A stretch of DNA of 64,000 nucleotides from Novosphingobium acidiphilum DSM 19966 (GCF_000429005.1 NZ_AUBA01000003.1:62001-126000); one strand, 5' to 3'. Shown: positions 34,369 through 43,749, counted from the first letter of the stretch. Made by a program: numbers and translations. The notes: generated by a model not told the origin, from the sequence alone.

Positions 34369-35761
34369 ATCAGGCTCCAACCAGATGTGGGGCGGGCGGT
34401 TCGCGGCCGGCCCTTCGGCGATCATGCGCGAGATAAATGCCTCGATCCCCTTCGACAAGGCACTGTGGGGGCAAGACATCGCCGCGTCAAAGGCGCATGT
34501 GGCGATGCTTGGCGCGCAAGGCATCGTGTCAGCGGCCGACGCGGCGACAATTTCAGCCGGGCTCGATCAGGTTGCTGCCGAATACGCAGCCACGGGCGTG
34601 CCCGAAGACTGGGATCTGGAAGACATCCACATGACCACCGAAAGCCGGCTGGCCGAACTGATCGGGCCGGTGGCCGGGCGCCTGCACACCGCGCGCAGCC
34701 GCAACGACCAGGTTGCCACCGATTTCCGCCTGTGGGTGCGCGATTGCCTTGATCAGACCGACGCCGGCCTGCACGCGTTCCAGGTGGCGCTGGTGACCCG
34801 CGCGGACGAACACACCGCGTCGATCATGCCCGGCTTTACCCATCTGCAGACCGCGCAGCCGGTCACGCTGGGCCATCATCTGATGGCCTATTACGAGATG
34901 ATCCGCCGCGACCGGTCGCGGCTGGCCGCTGCACGTGCGCGGATGAACGAATGTCCGCTGGGTGCCGCAGCGCTGGCGGGCACCGGGTTTCCGATCGATC
35001 GCGCGGCCACGGCTGCGGCACTGGGGTTTGACCGGCCCACCGCCAACAGCCTCGATTCGGTGTCGGACCGTGATTTTGCGCTCGATTTCCTGATGGCGGC
35101 GGCACAGATTTCGCTGCACCTGTCGCGGCTGGCTGAAGAATTCATCATCTGGGCCAGCCAGCCGTTCGGCTTTGTCGTGCTGCCCGACAGCCTGTCGACC
35201 GGCAGCTCGATCATGCCGCAGAAGAAGAACCCCGATGCCGCCGAACTGGTGCGCGGCCATTCGGGACGAATCGTCGGCAGCCTGACATCGCTGATGATCA
35301 CGATGAAAGGCCTGCCGCTGGCCTATTCCAAGGACATGCAGGACGACAAACCGCCGGTGTTCGAGGCGGCATCGCTGCTGGCGCTGTCGATCGCGGCGAT
35401 GACCGGCATGGTGGCCGAGGCGCGGTTCCGCGATCAGCGCATGCGCGCGGCGGCCGAACTGGGCTATGCCACGGCCACCGATCTGGCGGATTGGCTGGTG
35501 CGGCAGGCCGATATTCCGTTCCGCGAGGCGCACCACATCACCGGCACCGCGGTGCGATTGGCCGAAAGTCGGGGCATCGCGCTGGATCAGTTGCCGCTGG
35601 GCGACTTGCAGGCGATCGATCCGCGCATCGATGCGCGCGTCTATGCCGCGCTGTCGGTCGAAGCATCGGTGGCCGCGCGCGCCAGCCACGGCGGCACGGC
35701 CACTGCACAAGTGGCCTTGCGCGTGGCCGAGGCGCAGGCCGCACTGCAAATGGAGAGCTGA
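34358..35761 (+). CDS. argH: Argininosuccinate lyase
   Basis: 467-aa enzyme splitting argininosuccinate to arginine and fumarate. The superfamily signature GSSIMPQKKNPD is intact, as are MWGGRFAAGPSAIM near the N-terminus and TARSRNDQVATDFRLW. ATG 34358 is chosen; ATG 34385 (at MWGGRF) is a possible later start. The gene runs into a small lipoprotein gene (2-nt gap) and lysA. Its start region overlaps the divergent TlpA-like gene. Confidence 0.95.
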   Translation: MSGKSGSNQMWGGRFAAGPSAIMREINASIPFDKALWGQDIAASKAHVAMLGAQGIVSAADAATISAGLDQVAAEYAATGVPEDWDLEDIHMTTESRLAELIGPVAGRLHTARSRNDQVATDFRLWVRDCLDQTDAGLHAFQVALVTRADEHTASIMPGFTHLQTAQPVTLGHHLMAYYEMIRRDRSRLAAARARMNECPLGAAALAGTGFPIDRAATAAALGFDRPTANSLDSVSDRDFALDFLMAAAQISLHLSRLAEEFIIWASQPFGFVVLPDSLSTGSSIMPQKKNPDAAELVRGHSGRIVGSLTSLMITMKGLPLAYSKDMQDDKPPVFEAASLLALSIAAMTGMVAEARFRDQRMRAAAELGYATATDLADWLVRQADIPFREAHHITGTAVRLAESRGIALDQLPLGDLQAIDPRIDARVYAALSVEASVAARASHGGTATAQVALRVAEAQAALQMES

Positions 35762-35763
35762 CC

Positions 35764-36015
35764 ATGGCGTGTCGTTCGACTTTGATCCTGGTGGCGCTGT
35801 CGGCGCTGGCCGTGGCCGGTTGCGGCAATCGGCGCGATCTGAAGCCGCTTGCCGGGCACAGCCTGCCGCCTGCACCTTATGGAACCGGGTACAAGCCAAA
35901 CGCCGAACAGATGCTCAAGCCCCCGGTTCTGGCCCGGCCCGAGCGCAGTGTCGATGTGCGTGTGCGGTCCGAGGAACGCGCCGACGATCCGTTCGACCTG
36001 CCGCCGGAAAATTGA
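35764..36015 (+). CDS. Small lipoprotein, LptM-like by position
   Basis: 83-aa lipoprotein: signal CRSTLILVALSALAVAGC with the lipid-anchored cysteine at residue 20, then a short proline-rich body (LPPAPYGTGYKPNAEQ, DDPFDLPPEN). In many proteobacteria a small LptM/YifL lipoprotein, an assembly helper of the LPS translocon, sits next to lysA; synteny argH-this gene-lysA fits, but sequence similarity is too short to decide. ATG 35764 follows the argH stop by 2 nt. Confidence 0.7.
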   Translation: MACRSTLILVALSALAVAGCGNRRDLKPLAGHSLPPAPYGTGYKPNAEQMLKPPVLARPERSVDVRVRSEERADDPFDLPPEN

Positions 36016-36036
36016 GTTTGGGATAGAAAGCGCTTC

Positions 36037-37296
36037 ATGGACCATTTTGATTATCGCGACGGCGTGCTGCATGCCGAAGCCGTGCCCCTGTCGCGGATTG
36101 CCGATGCCGTGGGTACGCCGGTCTATGTCTATTCGCGCGAAACGCTCACGCGCCATGCCCGCGTGTTCCGCGATGCGCTGGCCATTCTGCCCGGCGCAAA
36201 GATCGCCTTTGCGGTCAAATCCAATCCCAATCTGGCCGTGCTCAAGGTCCTGGCCGCCGAAGGGTATGGCGCCGATGTGGTGTCGGGCGGCGAACTCGAA
36301 CGCGCGCTGGCCGCGGGCATGGCGCCCGACACCATCGTGTTTTCAGGCGTGGGCAAGACCAGTGCCGAACTGATCCGCGCGCTCGATGTGGGCATCGGGC
36401 AGTTCAATCTGGAAAGCGCCGAAGAAGGCTTGGAACTGGCCGAAATCGCGCGCACGCAGGGCCGTACGGCACCGTGCGTCCTGCGCATCAATCCCGATGT
36501 CGATGCGGGCACGCACGGCAAGATTTCCACCGGCAAGGCCGACAACAAGTTCGGCGTGCCGTTTGACCGTGCGGCTGCGATCTATGCCCGGCTGGCCGCC
36601 GAGCCGGGTCTGGCCATGCGCGGCCTTGCGCTGCATATCGGCAGCCAGTTGTCGCGGCTCGACCCCCTGGAAGCAGCCTTTGCCAAAGTCGGCACGCTGC
36701 TGCGCGCCATCCGTGCCGCCGGACAGACGATCACGCATGTCGATCTCGGCGGCGGGGTGGGCGTGCCTTACAAGGCCGGCGAGGTGTTCCCCCAGCCGGC
36801 CGAATACGCCGCGATGGTGGCGCGCGTCACCGCCGGCTGGGGCGTGACGCTGATGTTCGAACCGGGCCGGGTGATCACCGGAAACACCGGCGTGCTGGTC
36901 ACGCGGGTGGTGCGGGTGAAGGAAGGCGCGGGCCACCCCTGGGTGGTGGTCGATGCGGCGATGAACGATCTGGCGCGGCCCGCCTTGTATGACGCGTGGC
37001 ACGATTTTGCCGCGGTGGTGCCGTCGGGCGAACAGATGACTGCCAATATCGTCGGACCCATCTGCGAATCGAGCGATACGTTCGCCATGGCGCGCACCAT
37101 CGACACCGTGGCACGCGGCGATCTGGCGGTGTTCCGGACCGCGGGCGCCTATGGCGCGACGATGGCCAACACCTACAATTCGCGCGCGATGGTGCCCGAA
37201 GTGATGGTCGACGGCGAACGCTGGGCGGTGGTGGCCGACCGCATCGCACCCTCGGCCATCCTGGCCGCCGAACGCGTGCCGGATTTCCTGGTGTGA
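36037..37296 (+). CDS. lysA: Diaminopimelate decarboxylase
   Basis: 419-aa PLP enzyme making lysine from meso-diaminopimelate. PLP lysine lies in FAVKSNPNLAVLK; other marks are GYGADVVSGGELERAL, HIGSQL, the glycine-rich phosphate loop GGGVGVPY, and VGPICESSDTFA with the catalytic Cys. Length is typical. The next gene begins on GTG 37293, overlapping the stop. Confidence 0.96.
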   Translation: MDHFDYRDGVLHAEAVPLSRIADAVGTPVYVYSRETLTRHARVFRDALAILPGAKIAFAVKSNPNLAVLKVLAAEGYGADVVSGGELERALAAGMAPDTIVFSGVGKTSAELIRALDVGIGQFNLESAEEGLELAEIARTQGRTAPCVLRINPDVDAGTHGKISTGKADNKFGVPFDRAAAIYARLAAEPGLAMRGLALHIGSQLSRLDPLEAAFAKVGTLLRAIRAAGQTITHVDLGGGVGVPYKAGEVFPQPAEYAAMVARVTAGWGVTLMFEPGRVITGNTGVLVTRVVRVKEGAGHPWVVVDAAMNDLARPALYDAWHDFAAVVPSGEQMTANIVGPICESSDTFAMARTIDTVARGDLAVFRTAGAYGATMANTYNSRAMVPEVMVDGERWAVVADRIAPSAILAAERVPDFLV

Positions 37297-38066
37297 CGCT
37301 GCCCGCGCTGCCGCTGTTTCACCGTCTGGCCGGGCAACCGGTGGTGGTGCTGGGGCACGGCGAGGCGGCGGCGGCCAAGGCGCGGCTGGTCGAGCGCGCG
37401 GGTGGCTGCGTGATCGATGATCTGGCGCTCGGCATCGACCAGGGCGCAAGGATCGCATTTATCGCGCATGACGATGAAACCGCGTTGCAGGCCGATGCCT
37501 TGCGCGCGCGTTGTGCCGGGCTGCTGGTCAATGTGGTCGACCGTCCCGACTTGTGCGATTTCACGACACCATCGCTGATCGATCGGGCGCCGGTGGTGAT
37601 TGCGGTCGGCACCGCAGGCGCCAGTGCCGGGCTGGCCAAGGCGTTGCGGTTGCGGATCGACGCGCTGTTGCCGCAGAAACTGGGCGCGCTGGCCGATGCG
37701 CTGTATGCGGCGCGCGCTGCCTTGCGCGCGCGCTGGCCCGATGGTGCCATGCGGCGGCGCGGGCTCGATGCGGCGCTGGCCCCGGGCGGCGCGCTCGATC
37801 CGATGCGCGAACACGATCGGGATGCGGTGGCGCGCTGGATCGACGGTGCGGTGCCCAATGCCATCGGGCGCCACGTGATCCATCTGACCAGCACCGATCC
37901 CGAAGACCTGACCTTGCGCCAGGCGCGGCTGCTGGGCCATGCCGATGCGCTGATTATCGACCCGGGTGTGCCGCCTGCCATTCTGGCGCGCGCCCGCGCC
38001 GATGCGCAGCGGCTGGCGCCTGGCGAACCGGTGCCCGAGGGCCTTGTGCTCGAACTGAAAATCTAG
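37293..38066 (+). CDS. Precorrin-2 dehydrogenase/sirohydrochlorin ferrochelatase-like (CysG N-terminal)
   Basis: 257-aa protein matching the N-terminal (CysG-B/Met8) half of siroheme synthase, which oxidises precorrin-2 and inserts iron. The Rossmann-like segment VVVLGHGEAAAAKARLVERAG, the NVVDRPDLCDFTTP motif and AVGTAGASAGLAKALR are visible. The final 80 residues (VIHLTSTDPEDLTLRQARLLG) resemble the beginning of a uroporphyrinogen-methyltransferase domain and end there, so the methyltransferase part is truncated or degenerate. GTG start coupled to lysA by 4 nt. Confidence 0.85.
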   Translation: MTLPALPLFHRLAGQPVVVLGHGEAAAAKARLVERAGGCVIDDLALGIDQGARIAFIAHDDETALQADALRARCAGLLVNVVDRPDLCDFTTPSLIDRAPVVIAVGTAGASAGLAKALRLRIDALLPQKLGALADALYAARAALRARWPDGAMRRRGLDAALAPGGALDPMREHDRDAVARWIDGAVPNAIGRHVIHLTSTDPEDLTLRQARLLGHADALIIDPGVPPAILARARADAQRLAPGEPVPEGLVLELKI

Positions 38067-38103
38067 GCGGCATGGACACATTGCGCAGCGCCACGGCTCG
38101 ACC

Positions 38104-38124
38104 AAAGGCCGCCTAGGCCTTTTT
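38104..38124. terminator. Intrinsic terminator after the lysA-siroheme genes
   Basis: AAAGGCC (38104-38110) pairs with GGCCTTT (38116-38122), 5-nt loop, ending in five Ts (38120-38124). It overlaps the last codons of the convergent PaaI gene and looks usable from both sides. Confidence 0.65.
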
Positions 38125-38514
38125 CGGCGAAAGCTGGAAATTCATCCAGCAGCTGGCCACCGGGCGACTGCGGTCGGATTGCCAGGCCTCGATCCGCACA
38201 TTGGCAACGCGGCGGCCTGCGCGCACCACTTCGCCACGTGCATAGATCGTTTCGGGCAACCCGCCGCGCAGATATTCGGTGCTGATGTTGATCGGCTTGA
38301 TCCGCATGTCGATGCCCTGCCGCTCAAGCTCGGCCTCAAGCGCGGTAAACCCGGCCATTTCCAGAACGCCGCCGATCGCGCCGCCGTGCATGAAGCCGGG
38401 GCGCCCCATCGCGCGCGCCGACCAGACCATGGCGATCACCGGGCTGCCGTTGTCGTGACCGGCAAATTCCATGCCCATGGCACGGGCATAAGGGGGCAGT
38501 TCGGTGCTTTTCAT
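38113..38514 (-). CDS. PaaI-family thioesterase (second copy)
   Basis: 133-aa single hot-dog thioesterase: PGFMHGGAIGGVLEMAGFTALEAEL carries the catalytic-site HGG and helix, followed by INISTEYLRGGLPETIYARGEVVRAGRRVANVRIEAW. It probably hydrolyses aryl- or acyl-CoA thioesters. ATG 38514 overlaps the stop of the adjacent PaaI-like gene (ATGA); the pair may form hetero-oligomers. It is the last gene of the pyrE operon. Confidence 0.88.
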   Translation of the reverse strand: MKSTELPPYARAMGMEFAGHDNGSPVIAMVWSARAMGRPGFMHGGAIGGVLEMAGFTALEAELERQGIDMRIKPINISTEYLRGGLPETIYARGEVVRAGRRVANVRIEAWQSDRSRPVASCWMNFQLSPKKA

Positions 38515-38996
38515 TTCACCCACTCCTGGCCGTCGACCAGCATGAAGATGCCGGCCGCATGCGCCACCGGATCGGTGATATCGCCATCGTGGGCAATGCC
38601 GCGCACAAATGCCATCGACCGGCGCACCTGATAGCATTCGGCGCGCGCGATGATCGGTTTGCGCGGGGCCGCGGCGCGGGTGTAATCGATCCGCAGATCG
38701 AGCGTGACCTGCGGACAGAACCGGCCCATCCGCGTCCACACCGACATCGATGTAGCATTGTCGAGCAGGCTGATGATCGGCCCCGACGCCAGCACGCCGG
38801 TTTCGGGATCACCCACCAGTTCTTCACGCCAGTCAAACGCCAGTTCGATCCAGTCGGTGCCATGACCGTGATAGCGCATGCCGATAAACCCGCTGTGGCC
38901 ATGGGCATTCAAATGCGCGGTCCAGTCGCGCGGGTTGAAACCGGCGGCCTGGACAAACCTGTCAAGCGGGGTCGAAGTGTCCTCGGGGCTGTCCAT
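38511..38996 (-). CDS. PaaI-family thioesterase (first copy)
   Basis: 161-aa hot-dog thioesterase, more divergent than its neighbour: WIELAFDWREELVGDPETGVLASGPIISLLDNATSMSV has an N-terminal extension and the catalytic HGG replaced by ASGP. VTLDLRIDYTRAAAPRKPI is the usual second strand region. ATG 38996 is chosen for AGGA 7 nt upstream; 39011 and 39026 are alternatives. It is followed by the second PaaI gene with ATGA overlap. Confidence 0.85.
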   Translation of the reverse strand: MDSPEDTSTPLDRFVQAAGFNPRDWTAHLNAHGHSGFIGMRYHGHGTDWIELAFDWREELVGDPETGVLASGPIISLLDNATSMSVWTRMGRFCPQVTLDLRIDYTRAAAPRKPIIARAECYQVRRSMAFVRGIAHDGDITDPVAHAAGIFMLVDGQEWVK

Positions 38997-39035
38997 GGGC
39001 GTGTCCTGCATGGACCAGTGGCGCAATGCAACCCT

Positions 39036-39503
39036 TCAGAACATCGCCCCGGCCAGCGCATCGATCGCGCCCTGCAGGATCAGCGCGGCGGCATGCGCGT
39101 CGATCCGTTCGGCGCGGCGCGCGCGGCTCATGTCCTGGTCGATCATTGCGCGTTCGGCGGCAACGGTTGACCAGCGTTCGTCCCACATCAGGATCGGCAG
39201 GTCGAAATCGGCCAGATTGCGCGCCATCGCGCGCGCCGCCTGGGCCCGCGGGCTGTCGCTGCCATCCATGTTGATGGGCAGGCCGATCACCAGCCCGCGC
39301 ACGGCGCGCGCCGCAATCAGCGCGGCAATCTCGGCCTTGTCATCGCGAAATTTGCGCCGCGTGATCGTCCTGGTCGGGCTGGCAAAGCGCCAGCCGGCGT
39401 CACACAGCGCAAGGCCGATGGTCTTGGTGCCCGGATCAAGCCCCATCAGCACCCCGCCCTGGGGCAGCGCCTCGCGATAGGCGGCGGCATTGGTGCAGAT
39501 CAT
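39036..39503 (-). CDS. ruvX: RuvX/YqgF family Holliday junction resolvase or rRNA nuclease
   Basis: 155-aa RNase H-fold nuclease of the YqgF family, reported to process pre-16S rRNA and resolve Holliday junctions. Acidic site residues are in MGLDPGTKTIGLALCD, WDERWSTVAAERAM and DAHAAALILQGAID. ATG 39503 overlaps the DUF3089 stop by 4 nt. A gap of 39 nt follows before the thioesterase pair, the only non-overlapping junction in this operon. Confidence 0.92.
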   Translation of the reverse strand: MICTNAAAYREALPQGGVLMGLDPGTKTIGLALCDAGWRFASPTRTITRRKFRDDKAEIAALIAARAVRGLVIGLPINMDGSDSPRAQAARAMARNLADFDLPILMWDERWSTVAAERAMIDQDMSRARRAERIDAHAAALILQGAIDALAGAMF

Positions 39504-40627
39504 GACAGGCTGTGCTCCCGCTGCCACGCCGCTTCGCGCCCGGCGATGTCGGCGCGCAGATTGCGCCAGAACAGCGCGAAGTCGTACATGGTGTAATTGT
39601 TTCCGGGCAGGACCTGATCGCCCAGATGGGGCGGGTTGGACATCAGCAACACACCGCTGGCCGCATCGCACCGTGCGCCGACCGATGGCACGACCAAAGC
39701 CGGCCCGCGGTTCTCATCGCCGATCGCCAGGCTGCCCCGGTTGGCATTGCCCGATGCGCCCGGTGCCGATCCTGCGGTCAGCGGATTGGTACACAGCGGT
39801 GCATCGTCGGCATGGTGTCCGTCAAGCGCCGGATAATGCGACGCCATCGTTCTGACCTGGCGCGGATCGGCGGGATCGGCAAAGGTCATCCAGGCCATCA
39901 CGCAGCCGCTTTGATCGGCACGGCTGCAGGCCGGCATCCCCGTCATCGGCAAATCGTGTGCCACAGACACCGGCCATCCACCCAGATAGACCGCGGTGAT
40001 CCGCGCTGCGACCGGCGTGCCGCGCACGGCATCGTGCAACAGGTGCAGCACGATCAGCGCGCCCTGGCTGTCGCCTGCCAGCACGATCGGTGCGCCGCGC
40101 GGAATTGCCTGCAGGAAATGGGCAAAGGCTGCGCGCACGTCGCCTTGGGCCTGGGCCAGCGCCTGTGCGGATTCGGGCCGATCGACCATGAACGTGCCCA
40201 TGGCGGCCTGGCGATAGCGCGGGGCATAGATCGCGGCTTCGTCATTGAACACGCTGGCCATCGATCGCACCGACAGGCGCGCGCGCATCTGCGAATCGGC
40301 GTGGTCCAGCGGGGCGTTCCAGTGGGTCCGCCCCATGAACGTGGTGGGGTGGACAAAGAACACATAGGCGCCGCCCCTGCGTTCATGGCCTTGCCCAGGG
40401 GGCAACAGGCGCGCCGGATCGGTGGGCAGATCGGGGCGGGCAAGCCACATGGCGGGCTGATCATACGTGCCAGGGGCGAGTGGCGGCAACGCGGCATAGG
40501 CGGTGCGCGGTGCCATGCGCCAGGTTTCGATCATCGGTCCCGCCCAGTGGACCGCAGCAGCCTGTATCGCAATCAGCAGAACCATCAACAGGCCGAACCC
40601 GGCCAGCATGCGCCGCATGCGGGTCAT
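39500..40627 (-). CDS. DUF3089 alpha/beta-hydrolase
   Basis: 375-aa protein of the DUF3089 family. One N-terminal membrane segment (AGFGLLMVLLIAIQAAAVHW), then the family start GAYVFFVHPTTFMGRTHWNAP and a nucleophile elbow GDSQGA with S187. The C-terminal half holds GWPVSVAHDLP and the late-domain histidine in HLGDQVLPGNNYTMYDF. Substrate unknown, probably an ester at the periplasmic face. Coupled by ATGA at both ends. Confidence 0.88.
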   Translation of the reverse strand: MTRMRRMLAGFGLLMVLLIAIQAAAVHWAGPMIETWRMAPRTAYAALPPLAPGTYDQPAMWLARPDLPTDPARLLPPGQGHERRGGAYVFFVHPTTFMGRTHWNAPLDHADSQMRARLSVRSMASVFNDEAAIYAPRYRQAAMGTFMVDRPESAQALAQAQGDVRAAFAHFLQAIPRGAPIVLAGDSQGALIVLHLLHDAVRGTPVAARITAVYLGGWPVSVAHDLPMTGMPACSRADQSGCVMAWMTFADPADPRQVRTMASHYPALDGHHADDAPLCTNPLTAGSAPGASGNANRGSLAIGDENRGPALVVPSVGARCDAASGVLLMSNPPHLGDQVLPGNNYTMYDFALFWRNLRADIAGREAAWQREHSLS

Positions 40628-41724
40628 CCCGGTCCTGCGCTGGGATCGGTGCCGTCATCGTTGCGCTGCGCCTGGCGTTCCAGCGCGATCTTGACCATTG
40701 CCACCATCGGATCGGCCAGGATCAGCCCAAGCAGGCCGAACAACACGCCAAAGATCAGCTGCGCGCCAAGCACCAGCGCCGGGGCCAGATCGGCGGTTCG
40801 TTTGGCCACCATCGGCACCACCACATTGCCATCGATGATCTGCACCAGCGCATAGACCACGATGCAGTAGACCCCGGTGTGAACCCCGCCCGAAAATCCC
40901 ACCAGGATCATCAGGCTGCCCGAAATCGGCGCGCCGATATTGGGCAGAAACGCCAGCAATCCGGTCAGCAGGCCCAGCAGCGCCGCCATCGGCACACCCC
41001 AGATCTGCAGCAGCAGCCAGGTTGCGATCCCTTCGGATGCCATGCCCAGCAATCGCCCGAACAGCAGCCGGCGCAACGATTGCCCCATCGCCTGTGCGGT
41101 GCCGCGCCAGTCGTCGCGGGTCTGCGCGGGCAACAGCCACGCCACGCCGCGCTGGTACAGATCGGGCTCGGCTGCGAAATAGATGCCCAGGATCAGGATC
41201 AGGAACGCCGTGGTCAACCCGCCGAACAAACCACCCAGCGCACGCGTCAGCATGCCGACCCCGCCCGCCACTTGTTCGGCCACGCGGCCGATCAGCCCGG
41301 GCACATCGACAGTCTGCGGCAACAGGCCCTTGGTCCGGGCCAGATCGCTTAACCGCACCGCCTCGGTCTGGACCAGATGCGGCAACGCTGCGGCCTGCGA
41401 TGCAATCTGGTTGCCGGCAAACAGCACCAGCCACACCAGGAACCCGACCGCGCCCAGCAACACCAGCGTGATGCGGATGCCACGCGGCACTGACGGCACC
41501 ACCCGCGCGATCAGTCGTTGCCCGCCATCGATCATCGCGGCAAACACGATGCCGCCAAAGATGACGAGCAAAGGCTGCGCCAGATAGGCCGCCAGTGCCA
41601 CCAGCGCGACCACGCAGACCCAGACCAGCGCGCGCTTGGCCTCGGTGCGGATCAATCCGTCGCGGATGTCGGTGGGGCCCGCCGTCTGGAGATGCGTTTC
41701 CGGATCGTCGTGGTCGCTCATCAT
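40624..41724 (-). CDS. AI-2E family transporter (PerM-like)
   Basis: 366-aa polytopic membrane protein of the AI-2E/PerM family, proposed exporters or Na+/H+ antiporters. Marks: PLLVIFGGIVFAAMIDGGQRL, LLFGRLLGMASEGIATWLLL, GLLAFLPNIGAPISG and QIIDGNVVVPMVAKRTADL. Starts at the double ATG 41724/41721, which overlaps the lepB stop; GAGGA precedes. The open frame begins at 41790 with an upstream ATG at 41763, but coupling favours the later start. Confidence 0.9.
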   Translation of the reverse strand: MMSDHDDPETHLQTAGPTDIRDGLIRTEAKRALVWVCVVALVALAAYLAQPLLVIFGGIVFAAMIDGGQRLIARVVPSVPRGIRITLVLLGAVGFLVWLVLFAGNQIASQAAALPHLVQTEAVRLSDLARTKGLLPQTVDVPGLIGRVAEQVAGGVGMLTRALGGLFGGLTTAFLILILGIYFAAEPDLYQRGVAWLLPAQTRDDWRGTAQAMGQSLRRLLFGRLLGMASEGIATWLLLQIWGVPMAALLGLLTGLLAFLPNIGAPISGSLMILVGFSGGVHTGVYCIVVYALVQIIDGNVVVPMVAKRTADLAPALVLGAQLIFGVLFGLLGLILADPMVAMVKIALERQAQRNDDGTDPSAGPG

Positions 41725-42596
41725 TGTCCTCGATGCGCCATCATCGGGCGCAGTCTGGTCCATGATCGATCGGGTCGCAAGGCTTTCCACCAGCTGACCG
41801 GGTTCCAGCCTTCGCTGCCGTCGAGCGAAAATGTCACGAATTCAGCACGTCCGCCCACGCTCGACAGCGGCACCGGGCCGCCCAGGCCCTTTTCCTCGAC
41901 CGGGGCGCGGCTGTCGGCCGAATGGTCGCGGTTGTCCCCCATCAGAAAGACATGGCCTTCGGGCACCCGGGTTTCGGGATAGTTGTCGAGCGGCTGGTCG
42001 CGGTGGTCGATGATGCGGTAGGTCGCGCCGTTGGGCAGGGTTTCGCGAAAGATCGGCAATTCGCAATATTTGCGGCCATCGGCGGCACGGATGCGCAGGC
42101 CGGGAAAATCATCGGGATCGCACGGCTGGTTGGGATCGACCGGCAGCAGCAGCGGCGCCTGCGGCACCTGGGGTATGCGTCTGCCGTTCAGCACGATCTG
42201 CCCGCCCACCACGGCAATGCGGTCCCCGGGCAGTGCGACCACGCGTTTGATATAGTCCTCGTCGCTGGCCGGCGGCACCACGATGACGATATCGCCATAT
42301 GCGGGCGTGGCCGGAAACAGGCGCACCTGCGATCGCGGCAGAATGTGGAACGACGCCGACACCCAAGACCAGCCATAGGGATATTTCGACACCACCAGCC
42401 GGTCACCCACCAGCAGATTGGGCATCATCGAAATCGACGGAATATAAAACGGCTTGGCCACCAGGCTGTGAAACAGGATCACCGCGGCCAGCATCATCAC
42501 AAGCCCGCGCACTTCGATCAGCCAGTTGGGCTCGGTCGGGGCGGGGGTGGGGGCAACGTGCGGCGCCGGTTCGGGCGGGGTTTCGTCGTGGATCAT
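41721..42596 (-). CDS. lepB: Signal peptidase I
   Basis: 291-aa membrane protease releasing Sec and Tat signal peptides. Catalytic Ser56 in YIPSISMMPN and Lys117 in EDYIKRVVALPGD are present, as is the box E motif GHVFLMGDNRDHSADSR. A single N-terminal membrane helix (GLVMMLAAVILFHSLVA) precedes the domain after a Pro/Glu-rich start. ATGA overlaps with acpS upstream and the transporter downstream. Confidence 0.96.
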   Translation of the reverse strand: MIHDETPPEPAPHVAPTPAPTEPNWLIEVRGLVMMLAAVILFHSLVAKPFYIPSISMMPNLLVGDRLVVSKYPYGWSWVSASFHILPRSQVRLFPATPAYGDIVIVVPPASDEDYIKRVVALPGDRIAVVGGQIVLNGRRIPQVPQAPLLLPVDPNQPCDPDDFPGLRIRAADGRKYCELPIFRETLPNGATYRIIDHRDQPLDNYPETRVPEGHVFLMGDNRDHSADSRAPVEEKGLGGPVPLSSVGGRAEFVTFSLDGSEGWNPVSWWKALRPDRSWTRLRPMMAHRGQ

Positions 42597-43006
42597 GCCG
42601 GTGCCACGATCGGGCGCGCTTCGATGACCACAAAGGCCTGCGCCCAGGGGTGATCGTCGGTCAGGGTCAGGTGCACAACGGCGGTATGATCGGGCGGCGT
42701 GATCGCCGCCAGCCGCGCGGCGGCGCCACCGGTCAGCGCCAGAGTCGGCGCGCCCGACGCGGCGTTGATCACGCCGATATCCTTCATGAACACGCCTGCG
42801 CGAAAGCCGGTGCCGACCGCCTTGGAAAAGGCTTCCTTGGCGGCGAACCGCTTGGCCAGGGTCCCGGCGCGGGTCAGTGGTCGACGTGCCGCCTTGGCCT
42901 GTTCGGCGGCCGTGAACACCCGGGCTTCAAAACGTGCCCCGAACCGGTCGAGTGATGCCTGGATCCGCTCGATATTGCACAAGTCCGATCCCAGCCCGAT
43001 GATCAT
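42593..43006 (-). CDS. acpS: Holo-ACP synthase
   Basis: 137-aa 4'-phosphopantetheinyl transferase that activates acyl carrier protein. N-terminal IGLGSDLCNIERI and the Mg/CoA motif RFAAKEAFSKAVGTG are clear. Placement pdxJ-acpS-lepB is the classic alphaproteobacterial/proteobacterial order. ATGA overlaps on both sides. Confidence 0.96.
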   Translation of the reverse strand: MIIGLGSDLCNIERIQASLDRFGARFEARVFTAAEQAKAARRPLTRAGTLAKRFAAKEAFSKAVGTGFRAGVFMKDIGVINAASGAPTLALTGGAAARLAAITPPDHTAVVHLTLTDDHPWAQAFVVIEARPIVAPA

Positions 43007-43749
43007 CGCGCCGCGTCCATCAGATCGCGCATCCGCCGCACCGCGTCGGCCAGGCCGGTAAAAATCGCCTCGCCGATCAGGTAATGCCCGATGTTCAGTT
43101 CGGCCAGTTGCGGGATCGCGGCAATCGCCTGGACATTGTCATAGGTCAGGCCGTGGCCCGCGTGCGGTTCGATGCCATTGCGTGCGGCCAGTGCGGCCAT
43201 GTCGGCAATACGTTTCAGCTCGATCGCGCGCGCTTCACCCGTGGCATGGGCATATTCGCCGGTGTGCAATTCGACCACGGGCGCGCCCAGCCGCAACGCC
43301 GCCTCGATCTGGCGCGGTTCGGGCGCGATGAACAGGCTGACGCGAATGCCTGCATCGGACAGGCGCGCGATTGCCGGGGCCAGCCGGTTGTGTTGTCCGG
43401 CTGCATCGAGCCCGCCTTCGGTGGTGCGTTCCTCGCGCCGTTCGGGCACGATGCACGCGGCATGCGGACGATGGCGCAGCGCAATCGCGACCATTTCATC
43501 GGTCGCGGCCATCTCAAAATTCAGCGGCAGGCTGGTCGCAGCCTGGATCCGGGCAATATCTTCGTCGCGGATATGGCGGCGATCTTCGCGCAAATGCGCG
43601 GTAATGCCGTCACCACCCACCGAGGCAACGATTTCGGCCGCGCGCACCGGATCGGGATGATCGCCGCCGCGCGCGTTGCGCACCGTGGCAACATGATCGA
43701 TATTGACCCCCAGCCGCAGGCGCGGCGCGCTGGCCGCCGCACCCGTCAT
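43003..43749 (-). CDS. pdxJ: Pyridoxine 5'-phosphate synthase
   Basis: 248-aa TIM-barrel enzyme completing the DXP-dependent vitamin B6 ring. Characteristic LGVNIDHVATVRNARGGDHP at the N-terminus, HLREDRRHIRDEDI and HAGHGLTYDNV. Overlaps pyrE upstream and acpS downstream by 4 nt each. Confidence 0.96.
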   Translation of the reverse strand: MTGAAASAPRLRLGVNIDHVATVRNARGGDHPDPVRAAEIVASVGGDGITAHLREDRRHIRDEDIARIQAATSLPLNFEMAATDEMVAIALRHRPHAACIVPERREERTTEGGLDAAGQHNRLAPAIARLSDAGIRVSLFIAPEPRQIEAALRLGAPVVELHTGEYAHATGEARAIELKRIADMAALAARNGIEPHAGHGLTYDNVQAIAAIPQLAELNIGHYLIGEAIFTGLADAVRRMRDLMDAAR

